Source of the DNA: Kineosporiaceae bacterium
Lineage (GTDB): Bacteria > Actinomycetota > Actinomycetes > Actinomycetales > Kineosporiaceae
Assembly (NCBI GenBank): GCA_016713225.1
Contig: JADJPO010000011.1
Location: 248,001 to 312,000, forward strand
Length of the DNA: 64,000 nucleotides
Reading direction: 5' to 3'
How positions within the stretch are numbered: the first letter of the stretch is position 1; every line of letters starts with the position of its first letter. The notes under the pieces are model-generated. The model did no database searches. It saw nothing but the letters and a program-made list of their open reading frames with translations, and was not told where the DNA came from. The translations under genes and the position numbers were made by a program. Of the stretch, positions 38,058 to 46,839 are shown piece after piece.

Positions 38058-39507
38058 GGGCGTGTCATGAAGATCGTGTAAGCCGGCGGTGACCAGGATC
38101 GGCCTGGGGTTGTCCCGGGTCGGAGAGGAACATCGCATGGTGCGGAAAGTTGTGGTTGTCGATCAGGACGAGTCGGAGGCGGCGCGTGAGGCGTCGGCGA
38201 GGATTTCGGGGGCGTTTTCGCCGACGATGATCGATTCGTTGTTGGAGCGGGCGGAGGAGTCCGGGACGCCGTTGGATGGTCCTGGTGGGTTGCTCGCCCA
38301 GATGACCAAGGCGGTGTTGGAGCGGGCGTTGGGTGCGGAGATGACCTCGCATCTGGGGTATGAGCCTGGTGACCCGGATGGTGTGGGCACAGGGAATTCT
38401 CGGAACGGGTCGGGCCGTAAGACGGTGTCGACGGTGCACGGTCCGGTGCAGATCGCTGTTCCGCGGGACCGGAATGGGTCGTTCGAGCCGCAGATCGTCG
38501 CCAAGCATGCTCGCCGGTTGGGGAATGTCAACGACATGATCTTGTCGTTGTATTCGCGGGGCATGACGACTCGTGACATCGAGGCCCACCTGCTCGAGGT
38601 GTACGGGGTGAATGCGTCTCGGGAGTTGATCTCGAATGTCACCGATGTCGTGGTCGATGAGATCAAGTTGTGGCAGTCCCGGCCGGTCGATGAGGTGTAT
38701 CCGATCGTCTATGTCGACGGTCTGCGTCTGAAGATCAAGGACAACGGTCTGGTCACCGTGAAGGTGGCTTACCTGGTCATCGGGGTGGACGTCGAGGGCC
38801 GCAAGCACGCCCTGGGCCTGTGGATCGCGGACAGTGAGGGCGCCAAGTTCTGGCAGAAGGTCATCACCGACCTGCGCAACCGGGGCCTGAGGGACATCCT
38901 GGTGGCCTGCTGCGACGGGCTGACCGGCCTGCCCGACGCGATCCGGTCGGCGTTCCCGGACACCACGGTTCAGACGTGTGTGGTGCACGTGATCCGTAAT
39001 GCGATGAAGTTCGTCTCCTACGGCGACCGCAAGAAGCTCGCCACGAGCATGCGGGCCATCTACACCGCACCCGGCGTCGATGCCGCCGAGCTCGCGTTGG
39101 CGGCATTCGAGGAAAAGTTCGGCCCGCAGTATCCCGGTGCCGTCCAGGTATGGAAGAACGCGTGGAGCGATTTCATTCCGTTTCTGGACTACCCGGCCGA
39201 ACTGCGCCTGATCGTGTATACGACGAACGCGATCGAATCCATCAACTTCCAATTGAGGAAGATCACCAAGAACAGGGGGCATTTCAACGACACCGATGCT
39301 GCCATGAAACTGCTCTACCTCGGACTACGCAACATTTCCTCGCATCGGGGAGGTGAGTCAGGGACCGGGACCCATGGCTGGACCAAGGCATTGAATACAT
39401 TGGCGACACTGTTCCCCGGACGTTTGCCGATGTGATAGCGTCAGTCCTGAACGTGAAGATCAGCTGAGGAATTCATCGCTGGCTTACACGAAAATCCTGA
39501 CGGGCTC
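38058..39507 (+). mobile_element. IS256-family element (copy 2) nested in IS1634
   Basis: The 8-bp sequence GTCGCATA is duplicated at 38050-38057 and 39508-39515, inside the codons for YAT of the IS1634 transposase. The element ends are imperfect inverted repeats (GGGCGTGTCATGA... on the left, GAGCCCGTCAGGA... on the complementary right end) sharing TCGTGTAAGCC.GCG further in. This is a clean, recent IS256 insertion. It is a different subtype from copy 1. Confidence 0.82.
38137..39435 (+). CDS. IS256-family transposase (copy 2), apparently intact
   Basis: 432 residues from ATG 38137, which is preceded by GGAGAGGA. Motifs: EMTSHLGYEPGD, NSRNGSGRKTV, VPRDRNGSFEP, MILSLYSRGMTTRDIEAHL, YPIVYVDGLRLKIKDNG (first Asp), CCDGLTGLPDAI, TTVQTCVVHVIRNAMKFV, TNAIESINFQLRK (Glu) and a complete C terminus. 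No internal stop or frame break. It could supply transposase for this IS family in the genome. Confidence 0.92.
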   Translation: MVRKVVVVDQDESEAAREASARISGAFSPTMIDSLLERAEESGTPLDGPGGLLAQMTKAVLERALGAEMTSHLGYEPGDPDGVGTGNSRNGSGRKTVSTVHGPVQIAVPRDRNGSFEPQIVAKHARRLGNVNDMILSLYSRGMTTRDIEAHLLEVYGVNASRELISNVTDVVVDEIKLWQSRPVDEVYPIVYVDGLRLKIKDNGLVTVKVAYLVIGVDVEGRKHALGLWIADSEGAKFWQKVITDLRNRGLRDILVACCDGLTGLPDAIRSAFPDTTVQTCVVHVIRNAMKFVSYGDRKKLATSMRAIYTAPGVDAAELALAAFEEKFGPQYPGAVQVWKNAWSDFIPFLDYPAELRLIVYTTNAIESINFQLRKITKNRGHFNDTDAAMKLLYLGLRNISSHRGGESGTGTHGWTKALNTLATLFPGRLPM

Positions 39508-39928
39508 GTCGCATACGACGCGGGCGGCACACCCGCCTGCTCCAACACCCGGGCCGCGTCGAGCTTGCTGGTCGGCTCGATGATCCGGGCCAGCACCAGA
39601 TCCCGGAACACCCGTCCCCACCGGCCGCGGCATCGAACCCCAGGACCTGGTAGGCACGACTCAACGCCTCCCACAGATACCCCATCCGCGAGGCCGTGAT
39701 CGGCAACGGAGCACCCCGACCAGCAGACCCACCCTCCAGGCCGAGGTCGAGCTCACCCTGCCCGGCCGCCACCTGCTGCCACGCCGCGGCCTTCAACACC
39801 TCCCACTCGGCATCGGTGTGCGCCGACCCGACATGAGTGATCTCCCGCGACCCCCGCCGCGACGAGTGCACGATCTGCACCGCCCGCGCACCCGAAGACG
39901 TCCGCACCGTCCGAACGTAAGGAGACAC
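39508..39928 (-). pseudogene. IS1634-family transposase, N-terminal part
   Basis: Starts MSPYVRTVRTSSGARAVQIV at 39928, the usual IS1634/IS1549-type N terminus, then EITHVGSAHTDAEWEVLKAAA and YLWEALSRAYQVLGFDAAAG. A frame change near 39620 joins it to FRDLVLARIIEPTSKLDAARVL and ends GVPPASYAT at the IS256 insertion point. Together with 37197-38057 it makes one interrupted gene. Confidence 0.75.
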
Positions 39929-40033
39929 CCACCGAGCCTACGACCCACACCCCCCGGCTAGTGCACACCAAACCCATGATCAATCAACGTCGCCGCAGGT
40001 CACAGCCCCGCAACACACCAAGATCACCAAACG

Positions 40034-40047
40034 TGAGCCAAGTCGGG
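40034..40047 (-). repeat. Right terminal inverted repeat of the IS1634 element
   Basis: TGAGCCAAGTCGGG, exact reverse complement of 37181-37194 and directly next to the right copy of the 54-bp duplication. Confidence 0.85.
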
Positions 40048-40101
40048 TCAAAGCCCACCACCCCGCGGGGCTCTTTCCCAGCTCAAAGCATGATCACCAG
40101 A
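40048..40101 (+). repeat. Right copy of the 54-bp target-site duplication
   Basis: Identical to 37127-37180. Unique sequence resumes at 40102. Joining the copies reconstructs the uninterrupted target: an intergenic region between the IS256 remnant and the biosynthetic cluster. Confidence 0.85.
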
Positions 40102-40197
40102 CTTTGCCTCAGCCCTGGTGGCCGACCCACGTCACGCACCAACACGAACCAAACCAGCAGGCCACAACATGATCAACAGCCAAGTGTCGCTGCCGTA

Positions 40198-41673
40198 CTA
40201 GAGGGAACGCCCTGATACCTCGGCCTCTGCGACGGCCAGGCCATTCACTTCGGCAAAGTGCATTCGGAGCAGAATGAGCAACTCCGGAACCATCTCCTCG
40301 ACCGGGAAAGTCCCAATAATGTCCCGGCACAAGCGGGCCACAGCCGGACTGCGGCTGTCAGCCAACAGAGGCACCAACACCTCCAGCAGTTCGCTGACCT
40401 CTTCAATGCGGCCGTATGGAAGAGTCCCTCCCGGCTCTAGCATCATGGCGAGGAGTCCGGAGGAGGCCCGGCGGAGGACGTCCTTGATTTCGGCGTGAGA
40501 TTTCGCTGCTGGTTGGTCACGGCCTATTGGCGAATAGGGATTCCCCGCTTCGCCACAACCCATGGTGATTTCCCTCGCCACGATCTCGCCGACATAGGGA
40601 GCAAGTAGCACGCCGTTGCGGTAGGTGCCGGTAGCCACCACAAGCCCTGGCATCGCCGTCACTCCGACCAGCGGGTTGCCATCGGCACTCAGCGGGCGGC
40701 AGCCCGACTGGACGGAAACGATGTCGGCGTGAGTAAGCCTCGTATCCAATTGTCGGATTGCCGTCTCGATAAGGTAGTGAACCTCGCCAACCGCTGCCGC
40801 ACCGGTTGCTCCGGCCACGCTGGCCACACGGTTGGTGGCGCCCAAATATACAAGCGAGCCCGCCCGCGGAACCAAGTGAACACCGCAGGCGAATTCGCGG
40901 TTGGGAGTACGGACAACGTGCGGCAATGCGTTGCGTGATCTCAGTACGAGGCTGGTGACCTTACCCTCTAGGAGTGGCAGGACTGCCTGAGCCGCTTCCG
41001 GCACAGTGGCCAAGAGACTCGTACTAGCCACCCCGGCGGCTATCACCGTCCAACGGGCGTCGAGCGAGGTGCCGGTCGTGTCGACACCGGCGATCCGGCC
41101 ATCGGACACTCGCAGCGTGCGAGCAGCCTCACCGACGATGTTGACTGAGGAGTGCGCCGTGAGCTCGGCCCACAGTGCGTCCATCACCTGCCCAACGTCT
41201 ACCGAACCCTCCCTGGGCAGCCAGAGCGCGTCCAACAGCGGCGTGTCATGCGCGGGACGCAAATAGTCGACAACGTCCCCCGCGACCGCCTCCCACTGCT
41301 CCCCGTAGTGAGCCAGCGCGGCACTCATGGCGACGAGATTCGCCCGATCGAGCCTACTAGCGACGCTTGCTACAACCAAGGTCCCAGGTGTCATTGGAGG
41401 TGTCACCTGGGACTGTGTGAGGGAGGTGAGCCAGTCAGAGTACATCCGAGCCGCTCGTACTCGGCCCTCCAACGCACCATCAGTAGCTGGGTCCGCTCCC
41501 CCAGACGTGACCTCGCCGAAGGCACCAAGCATCGCTCCGGACGCCCCTGTCGCGGCCCTCAGATCTGGTCCGGGGTCAAGGAGCGTCACCTTCATGCCAG
41601 CACGGGCCGTAGCTAAAGCGCAGGCCCGTCCTACGATGCCGCCCCCGACGATGACAACGTCACAAGTCAACAT
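40198..41673 (-). CDS. FAD-dependent amine/D-amino acid oxidase (ThiO/DAO fold) with C-terminal extension
   Basis: 491 residues. Rossmann motif VVIVGGGIVGRACALATARAG at the N terminus, then GSVDVGQVMDALW, WTVIAAGVAS, and the C-terminal FAD motif SGCRPLSADGNPLVGVTAMPG...GTYRNGVLLAPY, typical of glycine oxidase (ThiO) relatives. About 110 residues after the oxidase end are helical and unrelated to ThiO (RIEEVSELLEVLVPLLADS...). Such enzymes oxidise amine groups of amino acids or pathway intermediates. It has its own transcription unit, because a hairpin lies between it and the desaturase gene. Substrate unknown; first gene of the cluster's divergent arm. Confidence 0.75.
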   Translation of the reverse strand: MLTCDVVIVGGGIVGRACALATARAGMKVTLLDPGPDLRAATGASGAMLGAFGEVTSGGADPATDGALEGRVRAARMYSDWLTSLTQSQVTPPMTPGTLVVASVASRLDRANLVAMSAALAHYGEQWEAVAGDVVDYLRPAHDTPLLDALWLPREGSVDVGQVMDALWAELTAHSSVNIVGEAARTLRVSDGRIAGVDTTGTSLDARWTVIAAGVASTSLLATVPEAAQAVLPLLEGKVTSLVLRSRNALPHVVRTPNREFACGVHLVPRAGSLVYLGATNRVASVAGATGAAAVGEVHYLIETAIRQLDTRLTHADIVSVQSGCRPLSADGNPLVGVTAMPGLVVATGTYRNGVLLAPYVGEIVAREITMGCGEAGNPYSPIGRDQPAAKSHAEIKDVLRRASSGLLAMMLEPGGTLPYGRIEEVSELLEVLVPLLADSRSPAVARLCRDIIGTFPVEEMVPELLILLRMHFAEVNGLAVAEAEVSGRSL

Positions 41674-41811
41674 CGGAAACCTCCAGAGCTGGCCCTTCCG
41701 GCACCCCGCGGTCCGGCGCCAGAACGCCCTCCCGAATACGCCCCCTGGTGAGCGGCGACCTACAACTATCAGCCGGGATCAAGGCTAGACTAACCGGGCA
41801 AGGTTGTGAAT

Positions 41812-41829
41812 GCCCGATTTCGATCGGGC
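41812..41829 (-). terminator. Hairpin after the desaturase gene
   Basis: Perfect stem GCCCGAT (41812-41818) / ATCGGGC (41823-41829) with a 4-base loop (TTCG on the plus strand), 9 bases past the desaturase stop. It probably ends the uvrA-like/desaturase transcript. No strong T run. Confidence 0.55.
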
Positions 41830-41837
41830 TCAGACCT

Positions 41838-43349
41838 TCACCGCCCGCCCGTGATCAGGCCCAACCAGCGAACGAGGTGCTGGTCCAGTCGACGTACCGG
41901 GAGACTGTCGAACACCCGCCCATCCGCATGACGTACCTGAGGAACCGGCTCTAACCGTCGTCGAATGAGTTCGCGCTTGTCCAGGCCGTCGGCGGGCTCA
42001 GTGATCAATGCCTTCTCTAGCCCTTCGATGTCTCCGGACCACATTTTGAAGGCGCTTGAGGCAATCGTGGGCAAAGTCATCACAATGCCACCAGCAGCGA
42101 TTATCTCAGGGGCTCGCTGTCTCAGCAGATCCACGTACCGGTCAAAATGTGCCGACGGGTGTAGGTGGTGGATGAGATGGTAATTATCGAAGTACGTCCA
42201 GTCCCGGCCAGAGGTACCATCCGCATTACTTGCATTAAGCACCACCTGTCGATCCGACACTTCGCGCCAGGCTGCCTCGTTCGCCACCCACAAGATGGTG
42301 TTGCCGAGCGGGTCCTCCGGATTATTCGCGTCAGGCAGCCCATGCCATTTGTACTGTGACTTGGCTTGGTCGAGCCCGTGTAGCATCGCGAAAAGGGGAA
42401 GGAGAACACCCAAGGGTCGATCCAAAGCAAGTAGAACGCCGACGATAAGCCAGTAGCCGGCGGCGTTGAGAAACGCTAACCTACGCCATCGCCACGACAG
42501 GCGCCGCTCGGTGACCAGAGCCAAGCCGGTCATGTCCGCTAACATCACGAACATAGCGAACCAGCTGAACTCAACCAGGCTGGTGCGTCGAAACGGCATC
42601 GGGGAGTACGGATCGCCAGGACCACTATCGTAACGATGGTGCAGACGCATGTGCTCGATTTCATACAGACGTGGCACGTAGCCATTGAGGGGACCTACAA
42701 TGTAGTTCATGGCAAAGTTTACGAATGCCGAAGCGGACGGCCTGTTCCGCACAAGAAGGCTTCGGGTATGCATATGCCAATGCACGACCGCTTCGAAGTC
42801 ATACATGTCCAGCGCGTAAGCCAAGTATCGCAGCGGGTAAAGTGCTGCAAGTATCGCGGCGGTCGGCTCACGCCACGATACGACGGCGGTGACGATAATC
42901 GGGGCTATCGCGTAGATGAGGTGAACTTCCAGCAGGCGGTGTAAACGGATGTCTGAATCGCGCCGCCCGCGCCAGGATGCCCGCCAGATAATCGGCCTCG
43001 GAACCGCTGCAGCCGATGTCTGCATCGAGCGCACGTACAGTCCAGCACAGTATGCCTCGACGGTTAGAACGCCCAACAAAAACCATACGGCGAGTGACAC
43101 CATCCGGGGCGCGGGTGGGGTGATGGCAAGCCAAACGGGTAGGGTTAGGGCGTATAGTGGCCAGAGCGGCGCCAAGTGACGCATGGCCCGGGAGTTTGTG
43201 ACTCTTCCGACAAGAGGGCCGAAAAGCCGGCCAAACCAGTTGTAGTACAGGCTAAGTAGTCCGACGGCGACCAAGAGCGAGAAAACCACGGCTGTCGCGA
43301 CGGTCAAACGTAGCCACACGATGGCCCGGGAGTGCAGGATCCTAGGCAT
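41838..43349 (-). CDS. Histidine-box membrane fatty acid desaturase/hydroxylase-like protein
   Basis: 503 residues, 6-8 hydrophobic segments. Three histidine boxes of membrane diiron desaturases: HWHMH near 191, HMRLHH near 233, and HLIHHLHPSAH near 400; an extra His set (HGLDQAKSQYKWH) lies between. It is longer than classical fatty acid desaturases. It probably introduces a double bond, triple bond or hydroxyl into the acyl or carrier-bound intermediate. ATG start overlaps the uvrA-like stop. Confidence 0.78.
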   Translation of the reverse strand: MPRILHSRAIVWLRLTVATAVVFSLLVAVGLLSLYYNWFGRLFGPLVGRVTNSRAMRHLAPLWPLYALTLPVWLAITPPAPRMVSLAVWFLLGVLTVEAYCAGLYVRSMQTSAAAVPRPIIWRASWRGRRDSDIRLHRLLEVHLIYAIAPIIVTAVVSWREPTAAILAALYPLRYLAYALDMYDFEAVVHWHMHTRSLLVRNRPSASAFVNFAMNYIVGPLNGYVPRLYEIEHMRLHHRYDSGPGDPYSPMPFRRTSLVEFSWFAMFVMLADMTGLALVTERRLSWRWRRLAFLNAAGYWLIVGVLLALDRPLGVLLPLFAMLHGLDQAKSQYKWHGLPDANNPEDPLGNTILWVANEAAWREVSDRQVVLNASNADGTSGRDWTYFDNYHLIHHLHPSAHFDRYVDLLRQRAPEIIAAGGIVMTLPTIASSAFKMWSGDIEGLEKALITEPADGLDKRELIRRRLEPVPQVRHADGRVFDSLPVRRLDQHLVRWLGLITGGR

Positions 43350-45727
43350 GCCACGAGGATACCAATCCTGAGACCCAATTGGTCAGGTCCGCCCCACCTA
43401 GTTCCGCCGAACACGCTTGACCACTGATGCGGGCCCTTGGAGAGTACTTCAAGTCGGCCAACGCCCGGCCGGTTATGGTCCGAGCGTCGATGATGTCCGC
43501 TGCAACACCGGTGGCCACGACTTGACCGCCTTCGTGACCGCTGCCGGGACCGAGCTCGATGATCCAGTCGGCAGCGGTGATGACGGCGAGGTTGTGCTCG
43601 ATCGCAATGACCGACCGTCCTTCATCAAGAACGCGATCCACCAGCGCAAGAAAGCGCGGCACCTCGTCGTAGCCGAGACCGCGCGTCGGCTCGTCCATCA
43701 GCAGAACCCGCCTGTGAGGCTGGGCCACTTCGGCTGATATCCGCAATCGCTGAGCTTCCCCACCGGAGAGTGTGTCGGTCGACTGCCCGATCACAAGATG
43801 CCCGATGCCCACTGCCGACGCAGTCTCGAGGCGACGTCCGGATGCTCTCGTGGTCACGAAAAACCTCCGAAGCCTCTTCCACGGTTAAGTCCAGCACGTC
43901 GGCGATGGACAGACCTTCGACTCGGGTCCTTAACAGCTCCGGACGGTAGCGACTGCCATGACACTCCTCGCAGACGCTGGTCACATCCTCAAGGAACTGC
44001 ATGTCCATCCGAAGGTAGCCCCAACCGCCGCACGTTCGGCAGGCTCCCTGGCCGTTGAAGCTGAAGTCGCCAGGAGGCAGGTCGGATGCCTCGCCGAACA
44101 ACTTGCGAACCTGGTCGAAGATCTTCAGGTAGGTGGCCAACACCGAGCGCACCGAGCCCCCGATATCCCGCTGGGAGAGAAGCGTGCTCGCCGAAACTTG
44201 AGCGGCGATGTCGAGGGCGAGGCTTGTCTTCCCTGAGCCCGATGGCCCGGCGAGCACTACAAACCGATTGCGGGGAACCTGAACGAGACGCGGGTGCAAA
44301 TTGTGCGACCGTGCCTCCACTGGGAACCACGGTCCCTCGTCGGGCACTGGTCGGATCGCTCGCTTGATCACCGGCAGTAGGCCGTAGTGGCCTCGATAAG
44401 CACCGACCGGCCCAGCCCAGGTCACACGCCCGCCCTGACGCCCGCCGCCTGGCCCAAGCTGGATAACGTCGTCGGCCACCGCTCGTGCGCCATCGGAATG
44501 GTCCACCAGTATCACGGTGTTCCCGGAATCACACAGGTGCGCCAACGATTGGTAAACAGACCGGGCCTCTTCGTGGTGAAGACCCGCTCCGGCCTCATCC
44601 ACTACGTAGACCATGCCGGTCAACGGCGATATAAGTTGATGCGCAATGCGCACTCGGCGAAGTTCGCCGCCGGACAACGTGCTGGTGGGACGCAGCAAGG
44701 TCAAGTGTCCCAAGCCCATCCCGATCATTCGCTCCAATAGGCTTACCAAGCGAACCCGAATGGGTGATGCGATAGGCTGCTGCAGATTCTCAAGAAAGTC
44801 GACTAGCTCCCTGAACTCCATGACAAGCACGTTATCGAACCTACGTCCGTCAATGCTCACCGAGCGCGATGCTTCACCCAATCTTGTACCGTGACAGGCG
44901 GGGCATGGGCCCTGCTCGAAGAAGCTTAGGTCGTACACCCGACTCGCCAGGCCGCGCTGGTCGGACACACGTTTCCGCAACCGCGGGACTAGTCCCTCAT
45001 ACGTGAAACGTTGTACAAAACCCGGGCCACGATTGGCCACCTCAAGCATGGGGGAATACAGAAGAAAGTCTAACTGCCCTGCAGAGAACTCATCAACGGG
45101 CACGCCCAGGGGCAGCTTGTGGGTAGCTTCAAGGATATTCCAGTACCGGCCGCCTAGCTTCCACGCTCGATGTTTGATCGCTCCTTCACCAAGAGATTCT
45201 TGGGGATTGAGGAGCCGATCGAAAGCTGGGCTCAGAAAAATGCCAGCACCCTGACAGACGTCACAAGCGGACTCAGCATTGAGGAATGACAGCTGGCTTG
45301 CGCTTCGCTCGGGGTGGCCTAGTCGTGAGAATAACAACCGCAATAGGGCAAGCGCGTCGGTCATAGTCCCGACGGTCGAGCGTGAGGATCGCCCGCCGTA
45401 ACCCTGGGCAAGCGCGATGGTCGGGCGTAGACCGTGGATTGCGTCGACGTCCGGGTTAGCCAACCGGGTCTCAGTGAAACGAGAATACGAACTGATTCCC
45501 TCTAAATAGGCGGCGTGGGCTGCAGCATGGACAGTTCCGAACGCTAGAGACGATTTACCTGAGCCCGACGGACCAACTACAGCTATGCATCGATTCAACG
45601 GGAAATCAACAGAGACGCCCTGGAGATTGTGAGTCCGGGCTCCGATAACTCTGATGGCTTCGAAGCTCGCGCCCGACTCTGCCCGATCGCCGCGCTTGGC
45701 GCGACTCGATGCCTGCTGCCCATACAC
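43342..45727 (-). CDS. UvrA-like ABC ATPase (one frameshift), possible self-resistance protein
   Basis: About 795 residues when joined. N-terminal GARTHNLQGVSVDFPLNR and Walker A VVGPSGSGKSSLAFGTV; zinc-type CxxC motifs CDVCQGAGI, CPACHGTRL, CRTCGGWGY, CEECHGSRY; signature TLSGGELRRVRIA; second Walker A LAGPSGSGKTSLALD; second signature TLSGGEAQRLRI; Walker B RVLLMDEPTRGLGYDE. Near 43829 one extra base breaks the frame between the two blocks (ESIR / RRLETASAVG). Lacks the UvrB-binding size of true UvrA. UvrA paralogues in DNA-damaging antibiotic clusters (DrrC, Ecm16) give self-protection. ATG 45727. Confidence 0.78.
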
Positions 45728-45894
45728 ACAGACTCCCGTGGCTCAGCACACGCTGACACACCTGAGCGGAGCGGAGTTGCAGGTCACGGGTCACCACGGG
45801 CGGAAGAACAGAACTGGCATGTGCAAACCCTTGCCGGTTTGGCGGCTAACGGGAGACCATCGACAGCACCCTCGCTCTCAGGGAGAGGTATGGT
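45728..45894. promoter_or_regulatory. Divergent promoter region of the biosynthetic cluster
   Basis: 167 bases between the uvrA-like start (minus) and the first radical SAM gene (plus). GGGAGAGG at 45881-45888 is the ribosome site for ATG 45895. No clear operator palindrome seen. Bidirectional promoter activity is inferred from the gene arrangement; there is no regulator gene in the cluster. Confidence 0.45.
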
Positions 45895-46839
45895 ATGAGG
45901 ACGCCGCTCGATGTGCACCTTTATGTAACGCCGCGCTGCAATCTTTCGTGTCCGCACTGTTACTACGACGCGATGGAACGTGGGAGGCAGCCCGCCGACA
46001 CGTTGGACCTTCAAGAGATCGGGCGAATCCTTACCGGACTCTGCGAGCGCTTCGATGCTGACGTCTCGCTTGAGGGTGGTGAGCCGTTCATGCGCGCCGG
46101 ACTTGGTTCGATGCTCTCCACCCTTGATGCATCTGTACTTGCCCGAATCACCATCACCACCAACGGCACGGTGCGAGTGGCAGCGCCGAAAGCCGTGCTT
46201 TCCCAGTTGGGTGGCCTCCGCATCTCCATTGACGGACATACTGACCAATTGCAGCAGGAGTTGCGAGGCGTCGAGGTCGCGCCCGTCCTAGCGACATGCG
46301 CAAGCCTCCGCTCCATGCGAGTGGCGTACACGGTTCGAATGACACTGTACCGCGGCAACGTCCGGCTCCTCAGAGACATTTACTCTTGGCTTGCGGCGAA
46401 TGAAATCGCCCGCATTTCACTATTCGAGTACCAGGCATCTGGTCGCGGCATCGGACAAGACCAGATGTTTGGGGTTAGCTCGAGCGACATAGAACAACTG
46501 CTTTCTGACCTTTTACGACTGCCTCGTCCTCCTGGGCTAGAACTACTCACACTCAATCTCGCTCAACGGCGCGTGGAAAGCGCAATGTCACGGCAGGAAG
46601 AGTTGTCCGATGCCGGAGTGGGGCTCCTGCAACTCCCGGAAAATGCGAACTGCACCATCAACTACAACGGCACAGTCGGAGTGAGCCCTTGGCTGGTAAC
46701 AGCCTCCGGGTCCCCGGATATCTTTACCAGCACGCACTCACCAACTTTCCTCGACGAGATTGAGCAGGCGGCCGTCAGGGGAGGGCTTCACGACGCAGGC
46801 CCTTGTCTAAGCCGAATACAGCTCCGGTACGAGCGATGA
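45895..46839 (+). CDS. Radical SAM enzyme (CX3CX2C)
   Basis: 314 residues. The cluster-binding cysteines C15, C19 and C22 (TPRCNLSCPHCYYD) bind the 4Fe-4S centre; SLEGGEPFMR is the GGE motif of SAM binding; ITTNGTV, LRISIDGHT follow in order. It resembles SPASM-type peptide or small-molecule radical SAM enzymes in its core, but the C-terminal part has only two Cys, so a full SPASM domain is not visible. First gene of the plus operon; stop overlaps the next start (ATGA). Substrate unknown. Confidence 0.82.
   Translation: MRTPLDVHLYVTPRCNLSCPHCYYDAMERGRQPADTLDLQEIGRILTGLCERFDADVSLEGGEPFMRAGLGSMLSTLDASVLARITITTNGTVRVAAPKAVLSQLGGLRISIDGHTDQLQQELRGVEVAPVLATCASLRSMRVAYTVRMTLYRGNVRLLRDIYSWLAANEIARISLFEYQASGRGIGQDQMFGVSSSDIEQLLSDLLRLPRPPGLELLTLNLAQRRVESAMSRQEELSDAGVGLLQLPENANCTINYNGTVGVSPWLVTASGSPDIFTSTHSPTFLDEIEQAAVRGGLHDAGPCLSRIQLRYER

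Larger units (their letters stand above)
37181..40047 (-). mobile_element. IS1634-family element interrupted by IS256 copy 2
   Basis: Terminal inverted repeats CCCGACTTGGCTCA at 37181-37194 and TGAGCCAAGTCGGG at 40034-40047, flanked by identical 54-bp direct repeats. Transposase gene on the minus strand. The element is 2.87 kb because an IS256 element of about 1.45 kb lies inside it; the remaining part is about 1.4 kb, shorter than intact relatives, since the transposase has lost an internal segment. Members of this family are known to make unusually long and variable target duplications, which fits. Confidence 0.85.

Noticed and set aside
41838..43349. Cluster read as a JamABC-type terminal-alkyne pathway
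   Set aside because: An AMP ligase, a desaturase and an ACP are all present, but they are not adjacent and the desaturase is much longer than JamB-type enzymes. Kept only as a remote alternative.
46803..46835. Upstream start for the cysteine-synthase-like gene
   Set aside because: Lies inside the radical SAM gene; ATG 46836 makes the usual ATGA overlap of this operon.
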